Below, in pieces: positions 12,403 to 25,100 of a stretch of 64,000 bases of DNA (within the stretch, counting starts at the first letter, position 1; every line of letters begins with the position of its first letter). The translations under genes and the position numbers were made by a program. The DNA comes from Hydrangea macrophylla (taxonomy: Eukaryota; Streptophyta; Magnoliopsida; Cornales; Hydrangeaceae), in assembly GCA_033977485.1 (NCBI GenBank), contig CM066991.1:134805642-134869641 (forward strand), in the 5' to 3' direction. Under the pieces are notes generated by a model. It had not been told where the DNA came from, ran no database searches, and saw only the letters and a list, made by a program, of their open reading frames with translations.

Positions 12403-15180
12403 TTATTCTTCATCATCCGCAATAAAATTTGGCTGTTCTCCCTGGCAGATGTACTCGTCACAAAGTGATGCCGATCCCCAGTCCTTACGGAGCCGCAGAA
12501 TGTCTTCGGTGAAAGTTGATCCAGAGGATCCAATGAACACGGTAGCCATTGCACAAATTGTCTTATCCAGCATAGCTTCCACCTTCAAAGTGAATATTCA
12601 AACTATTATGTGATAATTTATGATAGATAAGATAACCAAGCATTCTTTGAAATGCAATTTTGCGGATTAAATTCAAAATAAAGCAGGTTGAACCCAGAAG
12701 TGCCCTATACTGTTATCAGTTTCCAAAAGCATTAACAAGTAAATTGCACCCATTTCATCCAGAAAACTAACACACGGAAATTTCAGGGGGAAAATCAAAC
12801 TAATTGCCACGTGATCTAGGAAGCATGGACTCTTCGGAAAGGCAGCCGCACCCGAACTGGGTGTGTACTAATTTAAAGACAACCGCACCCGCACTGGATG
12901 TCGGACCACCGCACCCGTGCTTCCTAGAACGTGATCCATCCATAAGTCTTGTCTGCTTGTGGGAATGACCAACTATCAAGTTCAAAGATGAGACGGTTCC
13001 AAGTATCTGGTTTCAGTGAGAGTGCTCCCACCAGGACTCAAAATGAAAGAATGAAGGTTAAAGAACTTATAAACTGACCTGTTGATCTCCCTCAAGGCCA
13101 TGTCTGTACAACAAAGCATCCCATTTTTCGGCTAAATCACGAGCTGGCCGCTTAACGAGTGGTACGATCTTCCCGTTCAAAATGACTAATGACTGCAGCA
13201 AACTGGTTTCACTTTCTGCAGCATCCGTAGAAAGATAAATAACTTGTGTACTAGCTCTTTCAACCACCCGGTTGATGCAGTTCGCAGCTTGAGGAATGGG
13301 GAAAAAGCAACTTGGTTTTTTAGCATTGCTGGGATACAAAGAAAGATGTGTCAGAGGTATTGCAAAGGCACGCTTATCAATGCACTGTTATTGAAATCTT
13401 GGGTCAATTATGTACAACTACAAATCCCTTCAACAAGATTTGAATAATTCAATATAGGAGCAATTTATTGAAGTGCATACTCTCAGAACAAACTTTACCA
13501 AGACGTATGTCATTGCAGGGACGAAGAAAATTCCACAGTAGAAAGCATAAACAGATACCAAGTCCACTACAAACAATTTCAAGTGCCAGTGGATTGAAAT
13601 CGCAAAATTATGCAATTTATGCTAATTGGGTATCGTTGCTGAGTAGTCAATTCAACAAGAGAACAAAATCTCATACCTGACAAAACAAATTTTCTCAAAG
13701 ACGCGTGTAAAAACAAATATTTATGAATCTACTACTTGTAATAACAGCTACAACTTAAAACATTCTTCAAAACTGTTATTAACCTCAAATGCTAATACAG
13801 GACTATTGTAGATATTAAAGTAGGAGGTAAGGGGAAGGAATTAGTATACCAAAACTTCAAGAAGCCATGTCGCCTGAAATGAAGAGCAGTGAACCTCTCT
13901 CCCATGAAAGTTTGAATAAAACGTTGTGCTGTAAGCACAATAAGATGACTTGGCTCGATCAAAGTCTTGCAATTGTGGGCAAGAGGACCACCAGGATGCA
14001 TTGCCGACTCTTGCTCCACTTCAGCATAGTATACATCTCCAATTGCAATAACATCGTCATCAGAAGAGAACTTTTCAATGACATCTTGAGCTGTCCTTTT
14101 CTTCGGGTTCTTGATATCTTCAACCCAAGCAGGCTCAAGCTTATTCATTGAAACCCCCAACGATTTCACCTTCTTGACGTGTTCATCATCCACATAACAA
14201 AGCCGCGGCAGTGAAAAATAGCACATGAACTTGTCTATGTGCAGGTGATTCTTTTTCATTTCTACAAACTCTGCAAATGTCACTACGACTTTTCTTCCAA
14301 AGCATTTATTAATGTGATCAATGTCCAATACACGATCGTATTGGTAATCAATTTTGGAGCTCGGAATAACTAAAATGCGGTTGAGAATAGCCGCAAATAA
14401 CATGTGTTTCTCCAAACAAATCAAATGGTTGGACATTTGGCCAGAAACACAAATTGCAAACAAGAACTTATTCGATCTGGGCTTCCACTCAATTGTTTTC
14501 CTATTAGATGATTTCTGATCAACCTTTCGACACCTATCGAGACCACTAAAACCGCCAAGGGTAGGATCGGTAACATTATCCCCTAAATCCAATGAATTTC
14601 CAGACTGATGGGAAGACAAAAGAACTTGTTGAATTTGTTTGTTCAATGAAATCTGACTCAGCAATGCAGATTTCAAATCTTCTAAAGAGGACAATGAGGG
14701 CAACGATAAATGATTTAACGTCGGACTGGAAGTGGAGTTAATGGAAGTGAAATTCACAGGATTAAGCAAAGTAGAATTCGATTGATTTACAAATGAAATA
14801 TTCCATAGCTTGAAAAGCCCTAATTGTTGCTGTCTCAGCAAATTCAGAGCGCGCAATTCGGACTCTCGCATGAGATCAGCTGAATTATCAAACTTGCCGT
14901 CATTGGAATTGGAAACAGTGGTTTGGAATAGATTTCTGATATCAGTAGTGAAATAAACGATGACGATGAAAAGCGGGAGGAAAATAGCGAATAGGAACCT
15001 CTTGTTGAAGCTGAAATTTGAGAGGTTGAATCGGCGACCGTAATCGAATCTGTTCTTGAATTCATCAATGTGGAAAGTGGAGCGTTTGGGGGACTTGGCT
15101 ATGCGTTCGTTGTTGTGATCGATAAGGTTTTGTCGATCTTCTTCTTCGTCGGAAGAAGAAGAAGAAGATTCTCTATCCAT
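12403..15180 (-). CDS. O-fucosyltransferase family protein (type II Golgi glycosyltransferase), 3 exons
   Basis: Plant GDP-fucose O-fucosyltransferase-like proteins are presumed to transfer sugars in the Golgi. Exons are 15180-13850, 13328-13079 and 12582-12403, with GT-AG junctions and matching phases: 1761 nt, 586 residues. An acidic Ser/Glu cytosolic start (MDRESSSSSSDEEED) precedes one membrane anchor at residues 62-79 (FLFAIFLPLFIVIVYF) and an Asn/Ser-rich stem with several N-glycosylation sequons. The catalytic part begins near FLFAICVSGQMSNHLICLEKH and includes HFRRHGFLKFC spanning exon 1/2, the arginine motif of the fold, STDAAESE in exon 2, and GSSGSTFTEDILRLRKDWG in exon 3. An in-frame upstream Met at 15240 would add 20 residues; the Met at 15180 fits the family better. 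Upstream lie (CT)n tracts in the promoter region. Confidence 0.93.
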
Positions 15181-15356
15181 TGGTGCCAAAAAAAAAACAA
15201 GCAGAGAAAAATCAAATTCAAGAGCTAACAAATACAACAATCAATCAAATTACTGCACAATGTTAGCTGAGAGGGATGATTTGGCGCCGTTTGATCCAAA
15301 TGCAATAATGTCTTGTCTCTGAATCTCTACAACTGCCTCTTATCTCTAAACACATA

Positions 15357-15423
<67 letters not shown>

Positions 15424-15839
15424 GACACACTATGCTGTAGCAGTGGTGGTTGTTTTTCAGATTAAAATAACAGTGATAAAGATCTGGGAAGGTGGTTAGA
15501 GAGAGAGAGAGAGAGAGAGAGAGGGGAATGAAGGAATGAATATGGATTCTTATTTGGGAAGCCGTGTGAGTGTGAGTGTGTGTGAGTGCTAGTCGGTAGA
15601 AGAAAATGGCCCCACACCCAACCGCGATGTGCCTCTGCTATCCTTCAAGAAGATGCCGTAATTTCTACCAACCAGTTGTTGGACCGACCCGACTCATTCC
15701 CCGGGTTACGATGTGGCGTGACGGGCTCACTGATTAATTTCTTGAGCCTCAGCTATAGTTATGGATGGTTATTCATTTTCAATGTGTTTGATAATGCTTA
15801 AAAGGTTTCCACTTAATTGAAAAAGACAAAAAAAAAAAA
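15181..15839. other. upstream region of the O-fucosyltransferase gene with microsatellites
   Basis: A (CT)n tract at about 15360-15410 leads into (CA)n, and a (GA)n tract lies at about 15498-15523. Such CT/GA tracts are common in plant 5' UTRs and core promoters. No further gene is recognised. Confidence 0.6.
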
Positions 15840-16245
15840 GGGAAAATTACACTGACACCCCCTGAGATTTCACACTTTATCACTCACACCCCTTGAGGTT
15901 TCTGACATGACACTGACACCCCCTGTCAGAGTTACCTGCTTAACGCCGTTAACGGCTGTTGGAAAAAGACCATATTACCCCTCTCATCTTTCTATATCTC
16001 TCTCTCTCTCTCTCACAACCAGACCACCACCACTGCCATTATCACCAGACCCGCCACCCACCACCACCGCCATTACCACACTATCACACCAGATCACCAT
16101 TCACCACCACCGCCATTACCAACATCACCACCACCGCTATTACCACCATCGCCATCGCAACCAGACCTGCCACCACCACTGCACCGCCACCACCACTGCA
16201 CCACCACCACCACAACCAAAATTACCCCCAAAGCAATTAACCTAG

Positions 16246-16293
<48 letters not shown>

Positions 16294-16635
16294 GTATACA
16301 CACATACATTCCTTTATAAATTCTAAAAAAACAAAAGCTGGTGGAGATTAGGGCTATAAATCCCAAATTATAATCCAAATTAGAAAAACCCCAAATTAGA
16401 AGAACCCCATGATCGGATACAACCATTTCCAGTCTCTGTGACATGGAATTTCCCTCAATCAATTCAAAAATTTGAAGTGAGATTGAAGAAGAAATTGAGA
16501 GAGAGTCGGTCATCTTCAAGCTCTGAAAAGATCGATCAATTCAAGCCCTTTTTAATTTGTGGGTTTTGATGAACAATTGCAGAGATCTCAGTCCGATAGA
16601 TTGATATATATATATAGAGAGAAACTTCCCTCCTT

Positions 16636-16668
<33 letters not shown>

Positions 16669-17347
16669 ATCTGAACTGGAGAAATTATTCAGTCCGATAT
16701 ATTGATATATATATATATATATACATATTTGTATGTGTGTGCGTGTGTTTGGCGGTGGTGGTGGTGGTGATGTTGTATCGCCTAAAGGAAAAAAAAAATC
16801 GAGGCTGTGATGATGATTATGAGTAGATCAGTCGCTTTACTAGGAGAGAAGTATCCATTTGCAGAGATTTATGATCTTCACAAAAGTTCATCAATAATGG
16901 CACAAATCTTGAAAGAGGTATGGATTGTTTGATTGAAGTGAAAATTAAGTATCCTCCCAAAACCAATTTTCCCAACCAATGACCCCCCAAAAGTAATTTG
17001 CTAATGTTATATATGTGTGTGTGAAAGAAGAAGAAGAGAGAGAGAAGAGAGACAGTAGAGAAAGAGGGGGCAGAGAGAGAGAGAAAGAAAGAGATGGAAA
17101 GAAGACTCTATTTTTGTGTATAAGTATGTGTGTATATATGTGTGTGAAAAAAGAAGAAGATAAGGGCAATTTGGACCTTTGAAAAAATTAATTTGATAAT
17201 GTTAGTCATTTTTTAACGCCACTTAACGGTAGGGGGTGTTAGTGTTATCAACCCACAAACTTAAAGGGAGGTCAGCGTAACCTAAAAAACTTCAGGGGTG
17301 TGAGTGATAAAGTGCGAAACCTCAGGGGGTGTCAGTGTAATTTTCCC
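15840..17347. mobile_element. MULE-like element with about 60-bp terminal inverted repeats
   Basis: The left end GGGAAAATTACACTGACACC matches the reverse complement of the right end (GTGTCAGTGTAATTTTCCC), and the inverted repeat continues for about 60 bp through ACTTTATCACTCACACCCC. Nine A residues flank both sides (15831-15839, 17348-17356), consistent with a 9-bp Mutator duplication, although a poly-A flank is weak evidence. The interior has CAC/CAT trinucleotide runs, (CA)n(TA)n and (TC)n tracts and no transposase. Inner AACGCC..GTTAACGG words also occur near both ends and resemble those of the element at 60843-62345. Confidence 0.8.
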
Positions 17348-17399
17348 AAAAAAAAACTGCTAAAAATATTCAGCCAAAAAAAGTTGCTCCAAAAAATCT

Positions 17400-17458
17400 G
17401 GGTAAATTATGCTAACATCCCCTTAACTATGACCCCTCCCAAACACCACCCGTCCCCC

Positions 17459-17489
<31 letters not shown>

Positions 17490-17926
17490 ACACACACCTT
17501 TTTTTTTTAATATCACTTGAACTACAAAACTCAACAAGTTGACCCCCTCAACTATTATAATTTTTCACTAACACCCCTTCAGTTAGGTTGCTATCGAAAA
17601 AACTAATATTTTTGTATTATGTAACTAACACATGATATAAAAGTGTTTAAAAAGACATTTTTCCATTTATTTTGAGGCAATGAACATTTTAGACCAAAAT
17701 TGTCAAAAAATTTCCAACAGTTCAAAGAAGGATAAAGATTTTTCATCTTTTTAATATTTTTGTATCATATTTTGCTCATATGATACAAAAATGGTTCTTT
17801 TTTTTTTTTTTTTAACGGAAGGGGTGTTAGTGAAAAATGTAATAGTTAAGGGGTTGTTTGAGTTTTATAGTTTAGGGAGTATTTGAAAAATAGTCATAGT
17901 TGAGGGGGTGTTACCATAATTTACTC
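17400..17926. mobile_element. second TIR element, GGGTAAATTATG ends
   Basis: The left end GGGTAAATTATGCTAACATC pairs with the reverse complement of the right end (GAGTAAATTATGGTAACACC), and the match continues with TTAACTATGACC for about 45 bp. A C-run and (CA)n tract lie at about 17454-17497. No convincing target duplication was found. It resembles the adjacent MULE-like element in style but not in end sequence. Confidence 0.65.
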
Positions 17927-19158
17927 TTTTCCCTTCTTAATTCACCTATGCTTTTTTTATTTCAAAGAGAATAGGTGGTGGAACACTTGATGGATGGGCC
18001 TAGAACATAGCTCGATATCAAATGAGCTATACTCACTTTGCAACTGACCTATGATGTAGTTTAACTTGATGTGTTGTTAAACTAAGAATTATATACCTTT
18101 GTATAAAATTTGTGAAAGTAAAACAAAAAATTGTAATTAGCTGTGTCGTGTCCCTGGCAAGTTTAATAATACTAGGTGGAAAAGTGCAAGTGCTAGTTGG
18201 ACCAACACAGATAGTTTCCAGTTAAAATTATGCATATATTCGGGATTAGTACTGTTGAAAGGGAATAATTATAAATTGGCACACAAGTAAATTGGTTTTC
18301 AAAAGGGATAAATTGGTAATCTTGAAATCGATTTGTCAAAGTAATTTTACAAAGTCAAAATCAAGGGAGTGCAATTTAACACGAGCAAAGGGTACAATGA
18401 TAAATTTACAAGAAAATTTTAAATCCATTGAAATTACTAAAAAATTGAAAATTTACTAAATTGACCAAATTAATTTGGAATGTCACACTTTCCCGAGGCA
18501 ATGGCCTACTTTTTTTAATATGTTATTATTACCATTATAGATAAAAAGAAGAGACTAATTACCATTAAGATCTTTGTAATATGGTGAAAATTCTAGATTT
18601 GAAAAGTACAATTTTTTTTTTAATACTTACATAGACAATTTACCGAACCATTTTGATACTACAATCATTCTCCCTCTGCGCACAATTTACCGAACCATTC
18701 AAATATGGTTGTGACTTTACTCTCCTAAATTTCCAGGAGAGATTTTTTTTACTATCCATATTGGGTTATCCAAATAAGGGTCTAATATGATCCATCATCT
18801 CCTTGGTAGCTCTAATTGTATCTACCTCTGCAAATTGTGTTATATCTAGAGTAAGAAAGTGGAGATGAGTGTGTCTACACTACTTGGTAGGTGAAATGAA
18901 ATGAGAAAGAAGCATTTAGCACATCAGTACAACTAATTGGCTATCAATTCAAACACCATTCAAAACATAGTGGAAATAACTGCACTTAAAATGCCAACTA
19001 CAATTAAAAACACAAGGGTCTTGAGTATATAATTACAATATAGTTGGCTTTTGAATCATAACTATGAAAATCTTTGTCAAAATGGCTGTAGTTCACATGG
19101 TAATCGTATGTTCTATAATACCTTTAAGTCAGAAAGACAAATTTGAATCTTTAGTGAA
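17927..19158. other. intergenic, no recognised element
   Basis: AT-rich DNA between the TIR elements and the stop codon of the NUMOD3 gene. No exon, TIR or LTR boundary could be supported. Confidence 0.5.
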
Positions 19159-22100
19159 CTAATTATAATCTCCGTCAGGCAATTCAACCAGCCTCCCACA
19201 AACCCATTTCTTAGTTACGCGAGCCGCATTAGATGGTATTTCCTCCTTTCCAGTTTGGAATTTAGATCCATTGGGCCGGGGCATCTTTTTCTGTTTGTTA
19301 GTCCCATTTGGTTGATGCTCACCTAGTCTCTGTGTGAAGCTGGATTGATTTATCATACTGTCCAACTCTGAATGAGCGAAACCATTCTCACCAGGTCCTC
19401 TGTGGTTAGATTTCTCTTCATCATTCGGTGAACCATAGTCACTCAAACTTGTCGGAAGTTGGGTTTTACCGTTAAATAAATCCTGAAGTACATGCTTTCC
19501 AAAACTGAGGTCTTTAATGTCATGTTCACTTGATTCTTTGAAGGCTTGCAAGCCATTTATTTTTCTGTCGTTTGTTTTGCTCAGACTTTCAATTCCTTCA
19601 TCCGTTTCGTCCTCAACATGGTTTGGCAATTTGTTTGATGTAAATGAAGGATGTCTTCCATTCTCATGAGAATCAATTTGTCCTGTTTCTATGGACCCGA
19701 TTGATTGAATTGCTTCAGCTATAAGCTTCCTGGTTTCAATGAGGGAAGCTTGAGCAAGAGGGCTCCTTGTTGCTGCTACCTCAAGGGCCTTTGCAGCCTT
19801 CTCTGCTTCGGCAATCAAAAGCCTGCAAAACGTATTACAATATGAAAGCACAATTTTTAAATGAAGTTTGAAGTCCTTAATATAACCAAACCAGACCATC
19901 GTGACAAATGAGAGTGGAAACCAAAAATATAAAGCCATGTAGATTGAGGTGGGCTCAATTTGGCTCCCACATTCTACAAGAGGGGTACTTCGTTTCCAAG
20001 CAATCAGAAAGTATGCGATGTGTCTCCCCCAGCGTAACTAAGCATTCCCCTCGGCAGCATTTCTTAGAGGTTGTTTGGGAAGGCTTAGAACCAGTAACCC
20101 TGGTTCATTAGTGAACCTGTTCTATGTATCTACATGTCTGGCAAATGATATTTTGTTGCATCGGAGTCCATGCTCGATCTAATATCACACATAAAACAGT
20201 TCTTTGTCAAACCAACATGAAATGAGATTCGGACGGATCCTGATAATTTTTTGATGTGTTTCCGAATAGGTCTTACATTTTGTAAGACTTAATTTAAAGT
20301 GTTAACAAGCGTCAAGGGACCAATTTTTTTACTACCAATGGCATCTGATCATCTATAACATAGTTGAAAAAGTTATTTGTACAGCTACATATTGCCAACG
20401 ACTGCTGGACAATAGGTTCCTTCTTTTTCTTTCCTTTCCACTAATATTGTCGATTTACCAACTAAAAATATATAAGAACATGTACAGATAAAAGTGAACT
20501 TACTTTGCTCGTTCAATGGCTTCATTTTTCTTGGTTTCTGCAGAAGCTCTCTGTTCTCTGATGTTCTTTATCATCTCCAGTTTGGAACTAGCCAAAGGAT
20601 CCTTGTACAAGGGCGTATTTCTTCTCTTCAACCTAGATTGCTGACTTTGGATTTTAATGTCATTCCCTGAAGAGTTATCTAAATCGTTAACTTTTTTCTT
20701 CGCAGGTGTCCTTATCCTGGGTGAAGAGTTATCTAAATCGTTAACTTTTTTCTTCGCAGGTGTCCTTATCCTGGGTGGTCTATCACCACTTGGTTTTCTC
20801 CTGGGCTTTCTTTCAGCTCCAACTGGGGTGCCATGGAATTTAGCGAGGGCAGAGCAAACCCTATCGCGATATCCCTAGAGAGAAATGAAAAGATTTTGTC
20901 AACAAACCATAGTTTAACAAATGTTATGAAACATCTAAAAACAGTCGAATGCAAATATGTCTTCCAGGTCAGAAAAATATCAGCTAATTAAAATTTTGAA
21001 AATGGTGTTCTCAAAATGGTCCGCTAAGCCCCAAACACATTTTTATTTTTTGTTCACAAGATTATATTTTTCATTAAAGCATGCATCTAAGTTTTGCTGA
21101 CCACATATAAACTTTTCCCTTAGCTAAAAATTTAACCAAGTTTTAGCCCTAGGTTCGATTGTTGAGAAAGATCAATAAAGATCAATAGACCCAAGATGAT
21201 GAACAATAGGTCAAATTTGCTCCAAGAAAACAAACAGAAGAAGTTGGCAGCTAAATTGCTCTCCAATAGACCTTCGCTATAGGCGACAATAGACAAATAA
21301 GAGATTCAATGACCAGACAATATAGAACATTCAATTAATTTGAAACATATAATGCCCTTACAGGGTCAGCCCATTTGGCAGAAATGGCCTCCGAAATTTT
21401 CCTCCTTTGCTCAGGGGACTTGGGTGCTCTCTTACTCCCTTTTGGCCTAGGCGTGTTCTTCCTTAGCTCAACACTCTCCAACCACTCCTGCTCAAGTAGT
21501 TTATCCAACTTCTCATAGGAATTCCATTGCACCTCTTCCTCACCAACAAAGCCCCTTCTAGAAGCGTCTGCTATCAAAGTTTTCCACTCGGAGTGGCAAG
21601 TTTCCTGTAGCATCAATTTCTCACGACGCCTTTCCCACCCAATCCGAACTCCAACCCCAATTTTTATCCTGGTTTCTTCGCTGCACAATCATAAAACAAT
21701 AGTGCTTAAAATGTTGCTGTCACACCCGTCCCGGAAAATGCATTCATTTTAAAATGCATATTTGAATTGTGAGAATTATTAATGTTGATTAATAATTGAG
21801 GAATTGGTTGACCATGGTCAACGAAGGGTGTCAAGTGAGGACACGGTGATTCGACATCCATTGAGGCATTCGTAAGATTTATATGACATTTATGTGATTA
21901 AATGTTATTTGAAATATCTGGTACTTTATGAATAGTAATTTACCTGTGTAATATAATTCTGGTAAATTTTGATATGGTTATATCATTTTGAGAACTGTGG
22001 TGAGAACGTGAGTGCCACGTTAACTAAAAAGGTAGGTTGTGTAGAGATTTCACTGAATATAGTTTTCGGATATTATTTTGGACCCAAACGAGACTTAGTC

Positions 22101-25100
22101 AAAAACTTTTGAAAATTCTAATTTTCAAAAGTAAAGGCCTAAAATGGATGTGTGCGACGTTTCAGGATTTAATTAGAAGTTTTGAGAAACTTGTGGGGAG
22201 GTAAACTTAATTCCCTGAAAGTTGCCTATATATATATATAGATGAGGATGAGATTGAAATCTCATCCAAACCCACAAATATCTAGAGAGAGGAGAGAGAA
22301 GGGAGATTTGGTTGTCACGGGCTTTGCGACGACAAACGGCGACCGTTCGTCTGTCAGATTTCCTCCAGATTCTAGATTCGAACTCGTGGAGGTAAGACCT
22401 ACGTTTTGATACTACTTAGGCCACGTTTGACAAAGTTTTTCTGAAAAGTTAATTTTAAGAATCTGGGAAAAACATGTTTATACTTGTAGGAATCGTTTAA
22501 GATCGGAGATCTGACGTTTATTTGGTCTTCTTGTACTTCTCCTGAAGTTTGAGAGATATAGCTCGAGGTATGAATTCCGAACCTATGTAATATAGACAAT
22601 TTGGGATGTTTTAGATATTTTGTATGATTTGTGATCCGGGCAAACTTATGTGTTAAATTAGGCCCGTTAAATTTAGCGAGTACGTATAGAAAAGCACGGT
22701 GACATGATTATGTGAGTATGCTAAATGTCTATGTGGGTCAAAGGGGAGTTTGATATAATTTTACGCCGGTGCACGCCTCTCGATGTTTGAGAGTTTACAG
22801 TAGTGACGACTACTTGCTTGGTGTGGGAAGTGGCCAACCAGAGCAGATGGATGCAATGGTTGAGTGATTCTTGGCTAACCATTGGCATCGCGGTTTAAGA
22901 TTTAAGACTTGCCGATATACTGGGTGAATGCGTATCTCTCTCCCCGGAGACTAAATTATGTGAATTAGATATTTAAAACATGAATTGCCCATATGCATTT
23001 GTTTAGAATTGTACACTCAGCATATAGCTGAGCAGTGGAGACTTCCTCCATTGCAGGTGAAAAGAAAAAGGGCAAGAAGAAGCGTGATGAGTGAGGCCGA
23101 TGAACGCCGGGGATAACACTTGTATATGTTTTTGTTTTAAATCCTAAACTTGTGTAAGGATTGGTAATATGTTGTAATAGAACCATAGATTAGTTCTATA
23201 GTATGGTAATCTTGTAATTGAACGTCTGTAATTATGTTTTAATATGTTGGAAATCAGTTGTGGTTGTGTTTGTTGTTGGTATTGAGTAGCAGGACTTATT
23301 AATTTCCATCACAGGCTGCCCAGCAGGGGAGCAGTCGACTGGACCCAGGGTCAGTCGACTGGATCTCGTGGGATTGAGACACTGAAAGTATATTATAAGA
23401 GAAGCAGTCGACTGACCCCTTGGACAGTCGACTGAACACTGTTAATTTTGGCTACTGCTTCTTAGGATAGAAAAGCAGTCGACTGGTTTCTGAAAGCAGT
23501 CGACTGGGCAGTCGACTGGACCTCTATTGAGGATTTAGGGTTTTAGTTTCTGCCAGGCACAGTCGACTGGACCCTAGTACAGTCGACTGGGCAGTCGACT
23601 GAACCTCTGTATTTTTGAAATGGATTCTTGTGAACACTTTTGTTTGAACAAAACTTTTTTTTATAACTCTGATTTCAATGGATTTTACAAACTCAGAGGG
23701 TAATGTTCCCTAAGTTTTAAATACCCAGGATTGTTTTAAAGTTCTTTCCGCTGCGTATATTTATATGATTGTTTGGATGAGCCTTGGTGGCGTGCCACGT
23801 GTCCTATTTCCACGCGTAGTGGGATGGGTCGTGACAGTTGCGGAGTAGCATTTTCAGAAAGATTAACATGAAATTCAAATCTCAAAGGATAGTGGACTTA
23901 ATGGAGTTACTGGTGCAAGGCTGCTATGGAAATCCCAAGCATCCGTGAAATAAATCTTCTAAAATTTCATCAGGTCATAATTTAAAAGGAACTAAAATAA
24001 TAATTACCAAAGAAACACAGGCCCAAATTAATAATAATAAGTAAAAGAAGATAAAATTAACATTGAGAGCGGTGGGCTCAAAACTAAGATAGGATAAGCG
24101 TAGAAGGAGGTATAGTTGTTTCATGGTTCGACTTGCGGAACATTTGAATTACTGAATTAGAGGACAAATCATCCAAGAAGCAACTAAATGATAGAAAGAA
24201 AGACGGCAAAATCCTAAATATAAGAGGGCAAGGAACCTCACCTTTGAGCATGTCCTAGGTTAAGTAACTTCATCTTGACCTGCATAACCAGATCTTGTCA
24301 ATAGAATAAACAATTTAAACGTATCCAAACGAGTATATTTGTAAAGAAACGTACAAACGCCCCTCAGATCACGATTATTGTACACAAATCTGTTGGTTTT
24401 TGTACTAATCCAATCATAAATCATCACACAACACCCCACCAATAGATTTGGCCATCAGAAAACATTATTTAAACTGTATGCTGGGGAAACAAAACCCAAT
24501 CTACAAGTTTCATTTCAATAGTGCATAAACCGCAAATGGAACTGCAGAGACAAAAAGTTCTTTTGACCGGGAAGCAGTATGGCTTGTCAAACGCAAACAC
24601 CAATTTGGGGACAATTTAAAGTAAATAAATCATTTGAGTTTTCTCCTCATGTACATTGAAACAATATAGTGCACTTTCCGAACAAACCCGAAATCTAACA
24701 TTATACCCTATTCTCACTTTTAAGAATTAACATTTATAACAAGATTTGGAGTCTTAACCTGAAATTCCCGGTTATACAAAAGATTCAACTCATTCATGGT
24801 TAACATCAGTAAATCAATAAAACACTTTGAGAGCACGAATGCAACCCATTCATATATTCACTTTAAATTTGGCACAACTGATACCTAATTACGCACAACA
24901 CAGTTTATTCTAAAACTTTTTTCTAATTATTCCAGTGCTTCGTGTAAAATTATTCTTACATGACTTCACCTTAGGGTTCTGCATTGCAATCTTGGTTCTC
25001 TCTCTGATCCGTTGCCGGGTTTCTGCAAACGATGTCAAACAAATAAGGAAAACGATTACAGATAGTAATAATGTGAACAGTCTGTTTAATAAAACAATTA

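Noticed and set aside
12800..12960. Repeated CCGCACCCG words with weak inverted AGGAAGC flanks in intron 2 of the O-fucosyltransferase gene
   Set aside because: Too short and irregular to define an element; no target duplication.
13867..14151. Plus-strand 94-codon frame
   Set aside because: Antisense shadow of O-fucosyltransferase exon 1.
15181..15240. Upstream start (Met at 15240) for the O-fucosyltransferase
   Set aside because: It would put a hydrophobic stretch before the acidic cytosolic tail; the Met at 15180 gives the usual type II layout.
15907..16245. Open frames rich in His, Pro and Thr
   Set aside because: They translate CAC/CAT trinucleotide runs inside a MULE-like element; no domain, and the other frames are equally open.
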